NCBI GenBank assembly: GCA_017312345.1
Contig: BLAA01000001.1
Coordinates: 992,001 to 1,056,000, forward strand
Source: Candidatus Denitrolinea symbiosum
GTDB taxonomy: Bacteria; Chloroflexota; Anaerolineae; Anaerolineales; Villigracilaceae
Length of the DNA stretch: 64,000 nucleotides
Direction: 5' to 3'
The position numbers and the translations under genes are program-made. The notes under the pieces were generated by a model, which saw only the letters and a program-made list of their open reading frames with translations, ran no database searches and was not told the origin of the DNA. Position 1 is the stretch's first letter; each line of letters begins with the position of its first letter. Shown one piece after another: positions 19,308 through 28,504 of this stretch.

Positions 19308-19667
19308 TCACTTCCCAGCCTCCGACCTCAGGATCATGGTCAGCCGGCGGGAATCGAGATCGCGCCACCAGGCGATTTCGTCCAGGATGAGATGGTATTC
19401 CCCAAGCATTCCTTTCATGGGCAGAGACTCAAACCACGTCCTCAGACCTGCTGTGAGTTCCTCCTCCATCTTCCCCTCTCGAATGAAGGCAATATCCATT
19501 TGAAATGGTTGCAGCGACTGCGCCTCAGGCTCGTTAGCTGCCTTCACTTTGCTACTATGAGCGTTCAACCATTCCAGAAACAGTCTCAGGCGAACGTTGT
19601 CCAGACGCAGGGCTTGGCTGGATATATCCGCTGCCATCTGCTCGATCAGAATATTCAAAGCATTCAT
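19308..19667 (-). CDS. 119-aa hypothetical protein in secretion operon
   Basis: Mostly helical soluble protein with no recognised motif. The start at 19667 is chosen because its ATG overlaps the stop of the 42-aa gene (ATGA); the frame is open much further upstream only because it runs opposite the coupling ATPase gene. It is followed at once by the 55-aa membrane protein. Confidence 0.6.
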   Translation of the reverse strand: MNALNILIEQMAADISSQALRLDNVRLRLFLEWLNAHSSKVKAANEPEAQSLQPFQMDIAFIREGKMEEELTAGLRTWFESLPMKGMLGEYHLILDEIAWWRDLDSRRLTMILRSEAGK

Positions 19668-19792
19668 CGGTCCCATCCATTGTGTGGGCGAGACATGACC
19701 CAAGCGAGGTAAACGACTCCGAAGGCTACAACTGCACAGGCAAGCGGGCCGCCGCAAAATACCAACACGAAACGGAGAATGATCGTGTCCAT
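19664..19792 (-). CDS. 42-aa single-pass membrane protein
   Basis: Starts MDTIILRFVLVFCGGPLACA and has one TM over about residues 4-34, ending RPHNGWDR. Its ATG overlaps the stop of the coupling ATPase (TGATG) and its stop overlaps the next start (ATGA), so translation appears coupled on both sides. Confidence 0.6.
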   Translation of the reverse strand: MDTIILRFVLVFCGGPLACAVVAFGVVYLAWVMSRPHNGWDR

Positions 19793-22266
19793 CAGAAACC
19801 CAGCCTCCGTTCATCCTCCTGCGCCGCAGGTTGGGTGACCTTTGCTTTTTCCTTCTCCAACCTGACCGCCAGAAACTCTTCCAGCAGATGGGACAAGGCC
19901 GCGGGGAGCATGCCCTGCAGGACCCTGGAGGCTTTTTCCTGCCAGCCGTCGGCAGGCAGGTAATCCGCACGGTGGGCGGCCATGACTTCTTCAATCAGCG
20001 ATTTGACTCGGGCGCCATCGGCGCGCGGCAGGGGCTTGATCTGGGTCAGCGTGGGCGGCTGCCAGCGGCCGGCGATGCGGGCGCGGAGCCAGCACTGCAA
20101 AGAGGGCAGGTCAAGCGTCATGTTCCCATAGCGCACCGTCGAACTCAATGTTGCGCGGATCAGGTCGGCGTCTTCCGGGTCGGGCGAGAAGAACATCTGC
20201 GTGGAGGTGTTGGCGAGCAAAGCCTGCACGACCGGCTCCATGCCCTCCACCTTGCGCATCAATGACAGCGATTGAGCGAGCACGAACATGCGCGCGCCGA
20301 ACTTGGCGCCCTCCGCCAGCATGGACTCCAGCCTCATCCCCGAACCGATCTCCTGCGCTTCATCCACGATAAAGTAAAAGGGAATGGACTTATCCATCGT
20401 GGCGCGGCGATACGCCGCATCGAAGACGTTGTACAAGACACTGGCGGTGAGTCGCGACCCTTCGCGTCCCATCTCGCCCGATGGCAGGCGTAGAACAACC
20501 CAAGCCTTTTCCTCCACCCAGCGGCTCATATCCACAAAGCGGTCCTGGTGCATGGCGGCAAATAACCAGGGCGAGAGTTCCAGCGCCATCACCTTCGAGA
20601 GCACCGGGCTGATCACTTCCGTCACCCAGCCCTGACTCCACTTATCCACCTCCCCGGTTTGACCGAGCAGGGCATCCAACGCCAGCGCACCCATGCGTTC
20701 GCCGGGCGGCAACAGCGCCATCGCCTTGTGCCGCCACTCCTTGTTGAAAGCCATGAAAACCACGTGCAGGAGTCCGAGACCGTCTTCGGGATGTTTCTGA
20801 TTCCAGGCATGCGCCAGGCGGAATAATCCAAGCAAAGCCGCCTGCATGCGCGGTCCCCAATAGTCATCCCAGATGCGACGACCGATTTGTACAATGGCGT
20901 TGCCGGACCAGGTAAAGTCAGGGACGGCGAGAAGATTCAACGGAATGACCTGCGGCTGGTCGGGAGTAATGATCCTCAGCCTCTGGATCGCCTTCTGTCG
21001 CGGCTCATCAGGCAATTGGGCAATCGCATCCAGAAAGGCATCCGCCAGTGAAACGTGCGGGTCGGTGAGGAAGATACCGGGCGCGTCATCCCCGCGGGCA
21101 AGCAATTGCTCCAACATCGCAAAGACAAAGGAGGATTTACCCGAACGGCTGCCGCCAGTCGCGAGTCCATGCCCATCCGGGTCTACACCGATTCGCTCCC
21201 CTGTGGCAACGCTCCACCCGATTTTGAATTCCGCTTCCAGTAATGGTTGGGAGGGAGGCGGGGCCGGTACCTCCTGCCAGACAGCGCGATCCAGGAGCCC
21301 CGAACCTTCACCGAGTTGAAGCGGAGCGATCAGACCTGCCAGTTCACCGACTGGCAGCGGAAAGCCATATTTGCGGATTTCGGGCCATTCGTTGGCAAGC
21401 GGCTTCCAGGACTGTCTCCCTGCCAGGAGCGGCAAATCCATCCGGCAAGATAGCGTCATCGCGGCTTTGAGCAAAGGCTCCTGAACGCGCTTTTCCAACA
21501 CCTCCTTGGGGATCGAGCGCCAATCCAGCCAATTGCGAATCCCCCAAGCGGAGGCGAGGCTGATCGCGACACCCGCGATCACGAACAAGAGAACCGGCAA
21601 CGGGTTGAACCAGCCGGCGAACAGGATGCCCCCGCTGATGCCTGACATCAACATGCCAAGAAACAACCCGGCGCGCAGGAAATCCAGTTGCAGTCCCCAT
21701 GCATTCGGGGTATTGTTTTCCACCCCGCCTTCCGTTCCATACGAATAGGCGGAAAGACTTCGCAGTTGTTCCTGCAGTTGATCTTCATTCCCCAGCAGCC
21801 ACAATCTCAAGCTCACTTCCTCTCCACCCTGCGCCGCGCTGATCAAGCGGCTGCCAATGGCAAGCAGGGGGTCGCTGTCCTTTGCGGAGGCAATGAGCGA
21901 TGGCAGGCGGTTGGAGGAATGCAAAACGTATCCGCTTTCCTGGATGTTCACCGTTTCCAACCTTCGCCAGCGGGAATGCTGTCCGGTCATGGCCGCCCAG
22001 GACTGCACGACACCCTCTACGACATTCGGAGGCAAGAACAGGCGAACGCGCAATCCTTTCGGCGAGGCGAGCCATTCGACCACGGATGGAAACGGTAACT
22101 GCCCGATCCAGCTCATCACCTGCGCGCGCAGATCATCCAGGGCATGAGGGGCAAACAGCAATTCCCAAGCCTGCCATTGACCATTACACAGGGGACAGTT
22201 GTCAGGGTTAGAGGCAAACTCATAACCGCACTTGATACATACATACCCGTTCTTTGGGTAGATCAT
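19792..22266 (-). CDS. VirD4/TraG-like coupling ATPase with zinc ribbon
   Basis: 824 aa from ATG 22266, which overlaps the VirB4-like gene stop (ATGA). The N-terminal zinc ribbon has Cys 10, 13, 24 and 27. Two TM helices lie near 195-245. The HerA/FtsK-superfamily motor has Walker A GGSRSGKSS at about 371-379 and Walker B FYFIVDEAQEIG at about 630-641, followed by an arginine-rich ring-ATPase segment (MFVLAQSLSLMRKVEG). Coupling proteins of this class recruit DNA-protein substrates to a type IV secretion channel at the inner membrane. The N-terminal zinc ribbon is unusual for VirD4 proteins. Confidence 0.82.
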   Translation of the reverse strand: MIYPKNGYVCIKCGYEFASNPDNCPLCNGQWQAWELLFAPHALDDLRAQVMSWIGQLPFPSVVEWLASPKGLRVRLFLPPNVVEGVVQSWAAMTGQHSRWRRLETVNIQESGYVLHSSNRLPSLIASAKDSDPLLAIGSRLISAAQGGEEVSLRLWLLGNEDQLQEQLRSLSAYSYGTEGGVENNTPNAWGLQLDFLRAGLFLGMLMSGISGGILFAGWFNPLPVLLFVIAGVAISLASAWGIRNWLDWRSIPKEVLEKRVQEPLLKAAMTLSCRMDLPLLAGRQSWKPLANEWPEIRKYGFPLPVGELAGLIAPLQLGEGSGLLDRAVWQEVPAPPPSQPLLEAEFKIGWSVATGERIGVDPDGHGLATGGSRSGKSSFVFAMLEQLLARGDDAPGIFLTDPHVSLADAFLDAIAQLPDEPRQKAIQRLRIITPDQPQVIPLNLLAVPDFTWSGNAIVQIGRRIWDDYWGPRMQAALLGLFRLAHAWNQKHPEDGLGLLHVVFMAFNKEWRHKAMALLPPGERMGALALDALLGQTGEVDKWSQGWVTEVISPVLSKVMALELSPWLFAAMHQDRFVDMSRWVEEKAWVVLRLPSGEMGREGSRLTASVLYNVFDAAYRRATMDKSIPFYFIVDEAQEIGSGMRLESMLAEGAKFGARMFVLAQSLSLMRKVEGMEPVVQALLANTSTQMFFSPDPEDADLIRATLSSTVRYGNMTLDLPSLQCWLRARIAGRWQPPTLTQIKPLPRADGARVKSLIEEVMAAHRADYLPADGWQEKASRVLQGMLPAALSHLLEEFLAVRLEKEKAKVTQPAAQEDERRLGF

Positions 22267-24041
22267 CGCGTGACTCCTGTTGCCCCCAACTGCTTCCAGA
22301 ATTGAATCCACGTTGGGGGAATGGCTACCAGTACGGGGAACAGCGCCCCGCGTCCTGCAGAGGGAGCCGCGAGAAACACACGCGGCGGCAAGCGTGATGT
22401 AGTCTCTGCGTTCCTGCGGGCTTCACTTTCGGGAACGCCCAGAGAGCGATAGAAGGCAAAGGCTTCGTCCGGACCGAGCCGGCCAATGAAGGCGGTGGAC
22501 GCCAGACTCAATGATGTGGGATTCTTCATCAGGTCGGCAGGTAAGTGAGTGATCAGTGTTACGCCTACGCCGCGCTTGCGCGCCCGTCTTCCGAGCTCGT
22601 CCAATAAGTCTGTAAACGGACCACTTCGCAACAGACGCCAGCCTTCGTCAATGAAGATGTCCATCCCTTCGACTGTGCTCAGGACAGGCGGCTGTTTGCC
22701 GACCGTGACCGCGTGATACAGAAACCATGCCAGCACGGAATGCACGATGGCGCGGTTTTCTTCTCGCAGGGAAGAGAGATCGAAGTTCCACCATTGGCCG
22801 GTTGGAAAGTGAGGTGAAAGGAGGGATTTAGGTCTGTCGAAGAAGCCCTCGAACAACCCGCCGCGCATGAAGGGTCGCAACAATGCCAGAGGCATCGCCG
22901 CTTCGGGCGCATTGATCGTTCCCAGTGTCTCCACGAATTCCGCAATGGACATTGCGCCGGGTCTGCGTTCCCATCTGCGCTTTACGGCTTCATGTAAAGC
23001 AGCCTGAACGCCAGGCGATAAGACCGACTCACCGGCAAGGGCGGCGATTAGGAAACGAACAGCAAGTAAAAGTTCAGCCGGGTTTTCACCCTGTAACGGG
23101 TGAATGAGGCATGTTTCTTTATCTTCCGGAATGCCAGCCGGCACGACCTTGCCGCCGACCGCTTCACACAGTTTGTTGTTCTCTCCCTCCGGATCAATGG
23201 AGATAACGGTGCGTCCCTGCAATAACCGCTGCAGCATGATCCAGCGCAATAGACTGGTCTTGCCCGCGCCGGGTTCACCGAGGATCAACGTGGTCGCATG
23301 AGGCGGAGGCGGGACGGCAGGGTCCAAGCCTTTCGTGAACGAGAAATGCACATCCCGCCCATCGCGCGCATGTGTTCCGATCCAGACTGAATCTTCAACA
23401 GGCAATACTTGCCTTGAAGGTGCAGGTAATAATGGAAGTGTTTCTTCGAGGAAAAGAGTCGGTTCGTCCAGCCCAGGGAACAGTTTTCCTCCGGGCTGAA
23501 AATGATGCAGGGCGCGCTCGGCGATATAGAAGAGCCGCTGAGCGGTAAGTCCCCGCGCCCGTAAAATCGATTCGATGACTCTGCGTGCAGCCTCAGCTTC
23601 CTCGAAGCGATTGCGCTCTACAAAGAGCGCCGACATCAAGGCAATTTGGAAAGCTGGCTTGCCAAAGGTCAATTCCGATTCGGCGGCGTCCATCGCATGA
23701 TCGGCGGAACGTTCCGCCATCGAAGGGCGGCGACCGGTCTTTTCCGCCAGCGCCATCATGAAACCTTCGAAGAGAGTCCGGCGCGCACGCAGGGAACCGC
23801 GCAGGACATCCGGCGGTTCGCGGCGCAGAGCCAGTGAGTAGATCACCGGCAGGTTGGGATAGAAGACATCGGCTGTGAGGCGCGACCAGGGGCGGTCTGT
23901 CATGCCAGGCACGCCAGCGCCGCGCGCAGACAAGGGAAGCAGATACCCGCCCGGAAAGAGCAGGTGGTCTTCCAGGATTTCCACGGCTTCGGAGGCGATG
24001 GAGGCGGCAAACTGGTCTTGGGGTTCAGGCATGAGCGGCAT
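22263..24041 (-). CDS. VirB4/TraC-like conjugation ATPase
   Basis: 592 aa from ATG 24041. Upstream starts (24113, 24089) would translate through an ACGGAC...GTCCGT inverted repeat, and ATG 24032 is a further option. Walker A is LILGEPGAGKTSLLRW and Walker B is MDIFIDEGWRLL, followed by the VirB4-type RARKRGVGVTLITH. VirB4 proteins energise assembly of, and transport through, type IV secretion systems. The ribosome-binding region is replaced by TTTTTGTATCATG, which resembles the start of the gene at 32829. It overlaps the coupling ATPase gene by 4 bp. Confidence 0.82.
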   Translation of the reverse strand: MPLMPEPQDQFAASIASEAVEILEDHLLFPGGYLLPLSARGAGVPGMTDRPWSRLTADVFYPNLPVIYSLALRREPPDVLRGSLRARRTLFEGFMMALAEKTGRRPSMAERSADHAMDAAESELTFGKPAFQIALMSALFVERNRFEEAEAARRVIESILRARGLTAQRLFYIAERALHHFQPGGKLFPGLDEPTLFLEETLPLLPAPSRQVLPVEDSVWIGTHARDGRDVHFSFTKGLDPAVPPPPHATTLILGEPGAGKTSLLRWIMLQRLLQGRTVISIDPEGENNKLCEAVGGKVVPAGIPEDKETCLIHPLQGENPAELLLAVRFLIAALAGESVLSPGVQAALHEAVKRRWERRPGAMSIAEFVETLGTINAPEAAMPLALLRPFMRGGLFEGFFDRPKSLLSPHFPTGQWWNFDLSSLREENRAIVHSVLAWFLYHAVTVGKQPPVLSTVEGMDIFIDEGWRLLRSGPFTDLLDELGRRARKRGVGVTLITHLPADLMKNPTSLSLASTAFIGRLGPDEAFAFYRSLGVPESEARRNAETTSRLPPRVFLAAPSAGRGALFPVLVAIPPTWIQFWKQLGATGVTR

Positions 24042-24140
24042 GATACAAAAAGATACGGACGGGTCTTTCGTCCGTGTCGCTAATTCCATTGAGTATTCGT
24101 AGGTACTGTTCACTTGGGGGTTTGAGGAACTTCCCTATCT

Positions 24141-24332
24141 AGTTCGTGTCCAAGAAATAATCCAGGGGCGTACTTTACGAGTGCAAAACCTTGAAATTAG
24201 CCGAAAAAAACGAGCCGTACTGCTCTGCCAAGAAATCCGCCAGTGCCGTAGTTGTCGAGCGCGAAAACCTTGAATTTAGCCGAAAAAAACACCCCGCACT
24301 GCTCCGCTAAGGGGATTTCTTGGACGCGAACT
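24141..24332. mobile_element. 192-bp MITE-like element with 4-bp target duplication
   Basis: Terminal inverted repeats AGTTCGTGTCCAAGAAAT (24141-24158) and ATTTCTTGGACGCGAACT (24315-24332) differ at one position and are flanked by direct ATCT (24137-24140 and 24333-24336). Inside are two direct copies of a block reading AAAACCTTGAA(A/T)TTAGCCG plus a run of A (24183-24211 and 24261-24290) and a third CCAAGAAAT. There is no coding capacity. It lies just upstream of two foreign-looking genes. Confidence 0.75.
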
Positions 24333-24384
24333 ATCTAACAATCCAGCATCCCAGACTGTATAATCAGTGATACTGCATGGACCT

Positions 24385-25089
24385 ATGGCCAATTCAAACT
24401 ACGTAAGCCACGACCATATTTTGCCTCCTGTGTCAGAGGAACCCTTTGCGCTTTCTTCGCAACAGCAACTGCTCTATGAGGTATTGGGAGAATTTGATAA
24501 CCCAATGGCGCGAATCTATTTGGGCGCAATATTTGTCTTGGGCGATTCCAAGAATCCGGATCGGCTTGCTCTTGCTGCTCATAATTTTCGAGAATTGCTT
24601 TCGAGGCTTCCAAAGCGATTAGGTCTTGATACAAAATCCTTCCAGGAAAAATTGGATAGCGAGTTGTTCTCGCTTAGGGAACAATGGGATAGGGCACAAC
24701 GTAATTCCAAGTGCCGGCGCTCAGATTCCTGGGATGGTGAGATTGATCCTCCATTACTCAAATTCCTTTCTCTAATCCCTACATTTTTTGATTGGTATGA
24801 TTCAATTAGGCCCCGTAGAAAACAAGTGGTGACGCGTGCCCTGCGAAAGCTTGATCCAGCACCTGTAAATTTACCTTCGCACATTGAACAGGAACATTGG
24901 CAAGAATGGCAAGCGCTGTATTCCTATTTTGCTGCCGTTGCTCATCATGAGAAACACGTCAACATGGAGGAATTTCAATCGCAAGTAAACAGATTGGAGA
25001 TATATTTAGTTACACGACTCCGACCTAGGACATTCGAAGACATTAAGGATATCGAAAATCTCATAAGACGGGCCGAGGGAAATGATTGA
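24385..25089 (+). CDS. 234-aa helical protein of unknown function, cargo gene 1
   Basis: ATG 24385 is chosen; GTG 24367 is possible. All-helical profile. The segment YSYFAAVAHHEKHVNMEEF near the C-terminus is loosely reminiscent of HEPN-type proteins, but no canonical RxxxxH is clear, so this is only a suggestion. Its stop overlaps the next start by 8 bp, so the two genes are a unit. Both are AT-richer than their neighbours and read opposite to the secretion operon they interrupt, suggesting later acquisition. Confidence 0.7.
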   Translation: MANSNYVSHDHILPPVSEEPFALSSQQQLLYEVLGEFDNPMARIYLGAIFVLGDSKNPDRLALAAHNFRELLSRLPKRLGLDTKSFQEKLDSELFSLREQWDRAQRNSKCRRSDSWDGEIDPPLLKFLSLIPTFFDWYDSIRPRRKQVVTRALRKLDPAPVNLPSHIEQEHWQEWQALYSYFAAVAHHEKHVNMEEFQSQVNRLEIYLVTRLRPRTFEDIKDIENLIRRAEGND

Positions 25090-27946
25090 TCCGAAGTATA
25101 TCGAGCAGATCGTAGAAAAAATTAAGCAGCGTGGGGCTAGCTATGAGTATTTTTTTGACCATATCCAATCCCCAGACTGGATTAAACCGCTGAAGGATAA
25201 AGGGTTCTTGATACAAGCGCCAGAACCAATAGAAGAAGGTAATCATATTCAGTTTCCTCGGTGGCCAGAATCGCGATATTTGATGAGGGTCGCACCTCTT
25301 GCGCCAGAACTTGTCATGGAAGTCGCACTAGGCTTTGCCAACACCAACAATACTCAGGTACAGATAGATCTTATAGATATGACGATGGCTATGCCACCCA
25401 ATCTTGGCGCAAAGCTGGCACCCTTTGTGGAAGAATGGATCAACAAACCTTATTTACTGCTCCCAAGGAGAGTTGCAGACTATATTGGATACCTTATACG
25501 CGGCAAGGATATCGCGGCAGCACTTAAGGTAACCGAGGTATTGCTAAAAATTGTTCCAGGGCGATTACCAGATGAAATCATGAAGGACGGGGCACCTCCC
25601 TCATGGTTGCCCGAGCCAAGGCCGCAAATAGAGATTTGGGATTTTGAAGAATTCTTAAGGGGAGCGTTTCATGAATTGAGACAGGCTGCACCTCGAGATG
25701 CTCTTAGCCTGCTTTGTAAGGTCTTACTTCAGGTGCTTGAGTTACGAACTTATCAACAGGTCCCTGAATTCATTGATTACTCGCAGATCTGGAGACCTGC
25801 AATTGAACCTCATGTGCAAAATGCTGACCATGATGACATAAAGGATCTTTTGGTGTCAGCTGTGCGAGATACAGCGGTTTACCTTATTGAAAATCAACCC
25901 GAATTATTGAGAGAAATTGTGGATGAATTTGATGGATTGAAATGGATAGTCTTTAAGAGGATTTCCCTCTACTTGATCGATAAATTCGGTAAAACCGATA
26001 TGGCATTGGTGGTCTCCAAGCTAACTGACTATGAATTGTTTAATGATCATAACGTATATCACGAATACATTCACCTGGCTCAAAGCTATTTCGGGGATCT
26101 GGAAGATGGGCAGCGAAATGAGATCCTTGGCTGGATTGGGCGCGGGCCATATCTTACATATTATGCCGAACGGGAAACGAGAGAAAAAGGTCAACCACCA
26201 TCTGAAGAAGACCTCACGACTCAAAAAGAGTATTGGCAATTACGTCGGTTGACTGTTCTTAAGGATGTATTGCCTGAACCCTGGAAGCAGACTTGGGGAG
26301 TACTTATGAATAAGCACTCGGAACCCGAGCATCCTGATTTACTATCGTGGTCATCCGGTGTTCAATGGGGGCCGCGAAGTCCGCTCAGTGCAGAAGAGAT
26401 CGAAAACATGCCGATCGAAGAATTGTCGAAATTCCTCAAAGAATGGAACCAACCAGAGGGCTTTTCGATGGAATCACCAGGGGGTATTAGCCGGATGCTA
26501 GTAGAAGCAGTATCTAAAAATCCGGGCAAATATGTAAATAAGATCGAAGAATTTGTTGGCTTGGACGCAACTTATGTTCGAGGCTTGATTTCGGGACTAC
26601 GGGAAGCCTTCCGTGGGTCACAACCTTTTGACTGGGTCCCTGTTCTTGACCTATTTGAGTGGGTAATGAAACAGCCTAGGGAAATCCTAGGGCGCAGTTC
26701 GGAGGATCTCGGCGATCGTGATCCAAATTGGGGTTGGACGCGAAAAGAGATCGCTTACCTCCTAGAGGCATGCTTAGAGAAGTTGGATAAAGAAATTCTT
26801 CCGTTCAAGCATAGAGATAGAATCTGGGGAATTCTGGAGGGCTTGACGGCGGATCCAGAACCTTCCCCTTCCTACGAAGAGCAGTATGGCGGTTCAAACA
26901 TGGATCCTGCAACGCTTTCACTAAATACAACTAGAGGCGCCGCATTTCATGCGTTGATTGCCTTTGCAGTATGGTGTAATCATCACCTAACTCTCCAAGA
27001 TCCCCGAGAGGAAGACGCCTCACGTTGTCTTCAGAGAGCAATTGACCTACTCCAAAAGCATCTGGATATTGCCCAGGAACCTGCACTGGCGATCCGATCT
27101 GTTTACGGCTGGAGATTTGGGGCATTGATGTATTTGAGCCAGGATTGGGCGGACTCAATCAAGGATATCGTTTTTGTTCTCGACAAAAGTTTACATAAAT
27201 ATTGGAGGGCCGCTTGGGACGCTTTTGTTCAGTTCAATCGGCCCACTGACAATTACTGGAAGATGCTCCAGGATGTTTATCAGACTGCTATTGATAGATT
27301 AGACCGCATTAACGTCCTGGCATCATGGGCAGGTAATGCAAATGAGAAACTAGCCGAACATTTAATGGTGTATTACTGGCGAGGAATAATAAACATAGAA
27401 TCGCCCGAGCTCCGAAGCTTCTGGAAAAAGGCCTGGAAGGAGTTGCGGGGTCATGCATTTGATTTCATTGGAAGGATTCTTTACAATACTACGGACGAAT
27501 TACCCAGCGAAATCGTTGACAGGTTCAAATTGCTGTTTCAAGAAAGGCTGAAACAGGCAAAGGAGAGCGAAGCAAAAGAAACTTTCTCAGATGAGGTCAA
27601 GGCTTTTGGTTGGTGGTTTGCTTCTGGAGCGTTCGACAGCGAATGGGCGTTTGAACACCTTGCTGAAGTCTTGAAATTGTTTGGCAAGGTGGAAGCTGGG
27701 CACTTAGTTGTGAAACGACTTTCCAGCCTTGCCCAGGAATTTCCGCTTAAAGCTGTATCAATTCTTGGAGCATTGATAGAGGGGGATGAAAAGGGTTGGG
27801 GAATTCACGTCTATCGTGACGATGCAAAAATAGTTCTTCAAACAGCATTAGCAAGCCCTGACGATTCTGCAAGAAGAGCAGCATCGAAGTTAATAAACCA
27901 ATTAGGTGCACGAGGTCATCTACATTTTGGTGAGCTGCTAGGCTGA
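25082..27946 (+). CDS. 954-aa repeat-like helical protein of unknown function, cargo gene 2
   Basis: Large soluble protein. The N-terminus has YFFDHIQSPDWIKPLKDKGF and FPRWPESRYLMRVA, which look like conserved family blocks. The rest is alpha-helical with HEAT/ARM-like spacing of Leu/Trp-rich helices. No nuclease, ATPase or TM motif is visible. AT-richer codon use than the flanks. It is coupled to the 234-aa gene. Sensor or scaffold of a two-gene system is a reasonable hypothesis; function is not established. Confidence 0.7.
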   Translation: MIDPKYIEQIVEKIKQRGASYEYFFDHIQSPDWIKPLKDKGFLIQAPEPIEEGNHIQFPRWPESRYLMRVAPLAPELVMEVALGFANTNNTQVQIDLIDMTMAMPPNLGAKLAPFVEEWINKPYLLLPRRVADYIGYLIRGKDIAAALKVTEVLLKIVPGRLPDEIMKDGAPPSWLPEPRPQIEIWDFEEFLRGAFHELRQAAPRDALSLLCKVLLQVLELRTYQQVPEFIDYSQIWRPAIEPHVQNADHDDIKDLLVSAVRDTAVYLIENQPELLREIVDEFDGLKWIVFKRISLYLIDKFGKTDMALVVSKLTDYELFNDHNVYHEYIHLAQSYFGDLEDGQRNEILGWIGRGPYLTYYAERETREKGQPPSEEDLTTQKEYWQLRRLTVLKDVLPEPWKQTWGVLMNKHSEPEHPDLLSWSSGVQWGPRSPLSAEEIENMPIEELSKFLKEWNQPEGFSMESPGGISRMLVEAVSKNPGKYVNKIEEFVGLDATYVRGLISGLREAFRGSQPFDWVPVLDLFEWVMKQPREILGRSSEDLGDRDPNWGWTRKEIAYLLEACLEKLDKEILPFKHRDRIWGILEGLTADPEPSPSYEEQYGGSNMDPATLSLNTTRGAAFHALIAFAVWCNHHLTLQDPREEDASRCLQRAIDLLQKHLDIAQEPALAIRSVYGWRFGALMYLSQDWADSIKDIVFVLDKSLHKYWRAAWDAFVQFNRPTDNYWKMLQDVYQTAIDRLDRINVLASWAGNANEKLAEHLMVYYWRGIINIESPELRSFWKKAWKELRGHAFDFIGRILYNTTDELPSEIVDRFKLLFQERLKQAKESEAKETFSDEVKAFGWWFASGAFDSEWAFEHLAEVLKLFGKVEAGHLVVKRLSSLAQEFPLKAVSILGALIEGDEKGWGIHVYRDDAKIVLQTALASPDDSARRAASKLINQLGARGHLHFGELLG

Positions 27947-27982
27947 TACTTTCGAAAAAAAGATCCGGGTTATGGTAGCTTT

Positions 27983-28504
27983 TTAACTATATTCCAGGCA
28001 AGGATTAAGTATCCAGTGTGTTAAGATTTCAATTTCGTTTTGGCGAAGATAATTCACCCGTAGCCCAAAGCCAGTACATAATCCACTCAGCCCCTCCCAC
28101 CAGGCGATTCCCTCATCGCCGTGTAAGACAAACTCCAACATCGTGCGGCGTACAAACGGTAATGGATACTCCTGTATAGCAAGTAACAGGCCTTGATGCA
28201 AAATGCCCATCCCTTCCGTGTTTGACGCGCTCCATTTTTGCACCTCTCCCTGAAACCGCAGCCTTGGTTCCGGATCGGGCCAGAATAATTGCAAAAGCCG
28301 CAGTGTCCAACCCGGCTGCATAGAAGACAGAATCGCCTGATACGCCTCCTGCGGTCGCACGTCGGGGCGATCCGGGTCGGCATACAACTCTGCGAACAGG
28401 CGGCGCGTATCATCTTCGCCAATCAGCGCGGCATGATTGCCGACCTGTGTAAAGCCCATCGCCAGTACAAAGGTGCGCGTCGAGCCAACGACCTGCTCCG
28501 CCAT
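27983..28504 (-). CDS. 173-aa hypothetical protein in secretion cluster
   Basis: Helical, Trp-rich soluble protein with no recognised motif. The start overlaps the stop of the CpaF/VirB11-like ATPase (TAATG), indicating coupling with that gene. The insertion at 24.1-27.9 kb separates it from the VirB4-like gene that would otherwise follow. Confidence 0.6.
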   Translation of the reverse strand: MAEQVVGSTRTFVLAMGFTQVGNHAALIGEDDTRRLFAELYADPDRPDVRPQEAYQAILSSMQPGWTLRLLQLFWPDPEPRLRFQGEVQKWSASNTEGMGILHQGLLLAIQEYPLPFVRRTMLEFVLHGDEGIAWWEGLSGLCTGFGLRVNYLRQNEIEILTHWILNPCLEYS

